From: Acidobacteriota bacterium
GTDB taxonomy: Bacteria; Acidobacteriota; Vicinamibacteria; Vicinamibacterales; Fen-181
Length of the DNA: 36,280 nt
Direction: 5' to 3'
Assembly: GCA_025363775.1 (NCBI GenBank)
Contig: JANYLG010000075.1
Coordinates: 1 to 36,280, forward strand
In this document: piece after piece, positions 34,746 to 36,280 of the stretch
Layout: the number at the start of each line of letters is the position of its first letter
Position numbering within the stretch: the first letter of the stretch is position 1
Notes under the pieces: model-generated
What the model was told of the DNA's origin: nothing
Seen by the model: only the letters and a program-made list of their open reading frames with translations
Databases searched by the model: none
Position numbers and translations under genes: made by a program

Positions 34746-35663
34746 CTAGGACATCAGTTCGAGCATGATCGCCTTCTGCGCGTGGAGGCGGTTTTCCGCT
34801 TCCTGGAAGACGACCGAGCGCGGCGAGTCGATCACGCCCGCCGTCACTTCCTCCCCGCGATGCGCCGGCAGGCAGTGCATGAAGGACGCGTCCGCCGCGG
34901 CGTTTGCGAACATCGCCTCGTTCACCTGGTACGGCATGAACAGCTTCTTGCGCGCGTCGGCCTCCGCTTCCTGGCCCATGCTCGCCCACACGTCGGCGTA
35001 GATCACGTCGGCACCACGCACCCCTTCCACCGGGTCGTTCGTGATCACGCAGCTGCCGCCGGTGTTCGCCGCCTGCGCCGTCGCCCACGCGGTCGCGTCC
35101 CGCTTCGGCTCGTATCCGGGCGGCGTCACGATCGAGACGTGCGCGCCCAATAGCGCGCCGGCGAACATCAGCGAGTGCGCCACGTTGTTGCCGTCTCCCA
35201 CGAACGCCAGCGTGATCCCGTCCAGGCGTCCCTTCACTTCCTTGATCGTCAGGAAGTCGGCCATCGCCTGGCAGGGATGGCTGTAGTCGGTCAGGCCGTT
35301 GATGATCGGGACCGAGGCTTCCTTGGCCATCTCCTCGACGATCTGGTGCGCGAAGGTGCGGATCATGATGCCCTGGACCATCCGCTCCAGGTTCTTCGCG
35401 ACATCGTGGATCGACTCGCGCTTGCCGAGGCTGATCTCCGCGGGCGACAGGTACAACGAGAACCCTCCCAGTTGCTGGATGCCGACATCGAACGTCACGC
35501 GGGTGCGAAGCGACGGCTTCTCGAAGATCATCGCCAGCGTCTTGCCCTTCAGTGCGGTCGAGAACTCGGCGGGTCTCGCCTTGATCTCGGCGGCCAGCTC
35601 GAGCAGGTGGTGGACCTGGGTCGGCGTGAAGTCGCGGAGAGAGAGGAAGTCGTTGGCGAACAT
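34746..35663 (-). CDS. argF: Ornithine carbamoyltransferase
   Basis: 'IFEKPSLRTRVTFDVGIQQLGG', 'LTDYSHPCQAMADFLTI', 'FVGDGNNVAHSLMFAGALLG', 'YADVWASMGQE', 'FMHCLPAHRGEEVT'. ATG 35663. Confidence 0.95.
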   Translation of the reverse strand: MFANDFLSLRDFTPTQVHHLLELAAEIKARPAEFSTALKGKTLAMIFEKPSLRTRVTFDVGIQQLGGFSLYLSPAEISLGKRESIHDVAKNLERMVQGIMIRTFAHQIVEEMAKEASVPIINGLTDYSHPCQAMADFLTIKEVKGRLDGITLAFVGDGNNVAHSLMFAGALLGAHVSIVTPPGYEPKRDATAWATAQAANTGGSCVITNDPVEGVRGADVIYADVWASMGQEAEADARKKLFMPYQVNEAMFANAAADASFMHCLPAHRGEEVTAGVIDSPRSVVFQEAENRLHAQKAIMLELMS

Positions 35664-35672
35664 AGGCGCTCC

Positions 35673-36059
35673 ATGAATTGGCAATGGCCTGAGATCTGGG
35701 CCAAGCTGGATGCGGGAACAGCTGAGCATTTCCGCGCGATCGATCGTACCGAGGTGTCGTTCCAACGAGTCCTCGACAACCTCCTGCACGCCGGTCGGCG
35801 CCGACCGTTGGTGATCCAGGCCTTGTTCGCACGCCTGCACGATGAGCCGCCTACGAACGTCGAACTTGCGGCATGGACCGTACGGTTGCAGGAATTACGC
35901 GCCGGCGGTGCGGCGATAGCGCGGATCCAGGTCTATACCACGGCTCGGGCCACCGCTGAATCCTGGGTTTCGCCGTTGACCCCAGCGGAAATCGATGCCA
36001 TCGCGGAGCGACCCAGGGCCTGCGGATTCATCACTGAGGCTTTTTACGGTCCGGGATAA
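35673..36059 (+). pseudogene. 5'-truncated radical SAM family protein (C-terminal part only)
   Basis: 128 aa: 'EIWAKLDAGTAEHFRAIDRTEVSFQRVLDNLLHAGRRRPLVIQALFARLHDEPPTNVELAAW..AIARIQVYTTARATAESWVSPLTPAEIDAIA..TEAFYGPG' resembles the C-terminal half of a radical SAM protein; no CxxxCxxC upstream, where the frame is antisense to argF. Confidence 0.6.
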
Positions 36060-36140
36060 GTGACCTCGTCACGTAACTAGTTGCCTCCGACTCTCCTCGT
36101 CTCCTTGCGACTGAACGGGATGTAATTCATACTCCTGGTC

Positions 36141-36280
36141 ATGCCCGGTCCCGCTTCGCTCACTCGCGTTCTGAGCGTGACCATCGGGGTCGCGATCAGC
36201 GCGGCGAGCGCTGCCGTGGCGATATTGGCACTAAGCGAAGTCGAGGATCGTCGACGTTTGCGCGATGTCAGCATGATGGC
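36141..36280 (+). CDS. Partial CDS running off the window; N-terminal membrane segment, function unknown
   Basis: ATG 36141, open to the window end: MPGPASLTRVLSVTIGVAISAASAAVAILALSEVEDRRRLRDVSMM. Confidence 0.5.
   Translation, partial: MPGPASLTRVLSVTIGVAISAASAAVAILALSEVEDRRRLRDVSMM

Noticed and set aside
34744-35832. N-terminal 363 aa of the 676-aa carbamate kinase ORF
   Set aside because: Shadow frame of argF; carbamate kinase homology starts at ATG 34743.
36105-36140. Possible promoter TTGCGA-N17-CATACT ending 7 bp before ATG 36141 (leaderless transcript)
   Set aside because: Weak -10 and the gene is truncated by the window; not enough to call.

Overview
High-GC bacterial chromosome segment, by inference Acidobacteriota-like. 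It is densely coding and I see no tRNA, rRNA, CRISPR array or transposase. From left to right: (i) an L-arabinose utilisation cassette (GH127 C-terminal part, SSS symporter, small membrane protein, fucose/arabinose-isomerase-family protein, FGGY ribulokinase-like kinase, L-ribulose-5-P 4-epimerase); (ii) a secreted BNR/VPS10-like beta-propeller between two M24 (Xaa-Pro) peptidases; (iii) a LysR regulator divergent from a YeiH-type membrane protein; (iv) a nadA-nadC-nadB operon with 4-bp overlaps; (v) a PLP aminotransferase and malQ; (vi) a degenerate kinase-PEGA membrane protein and an M23 peptidase; (vii) DUF1015-serA-serC; (viii) a long two-SIS MurQ/GKRP-like protein; (ix) a minus-strand carbamoyl-phosphate/ornithine cluster (OTC, carbamate kinase, ATCase-like protein, ornithine aminotransferase, cyclic-2,3-diphosphoglycerate-synthetase-like GTPase). 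Best candidates for follow-up: the carbamoyl-phosphate cluster, whose ATCase-like member appears altered at two substrate-binding positions; the GKRP-like protein, which appears to lack one of the two MurQ catalytic glutamates; the pseudokinase-PEGA protein; and several small tandem or hairpin repeats that begin on or beside stop codons. All family calls come from reading motifs by eye. No database search was possible.
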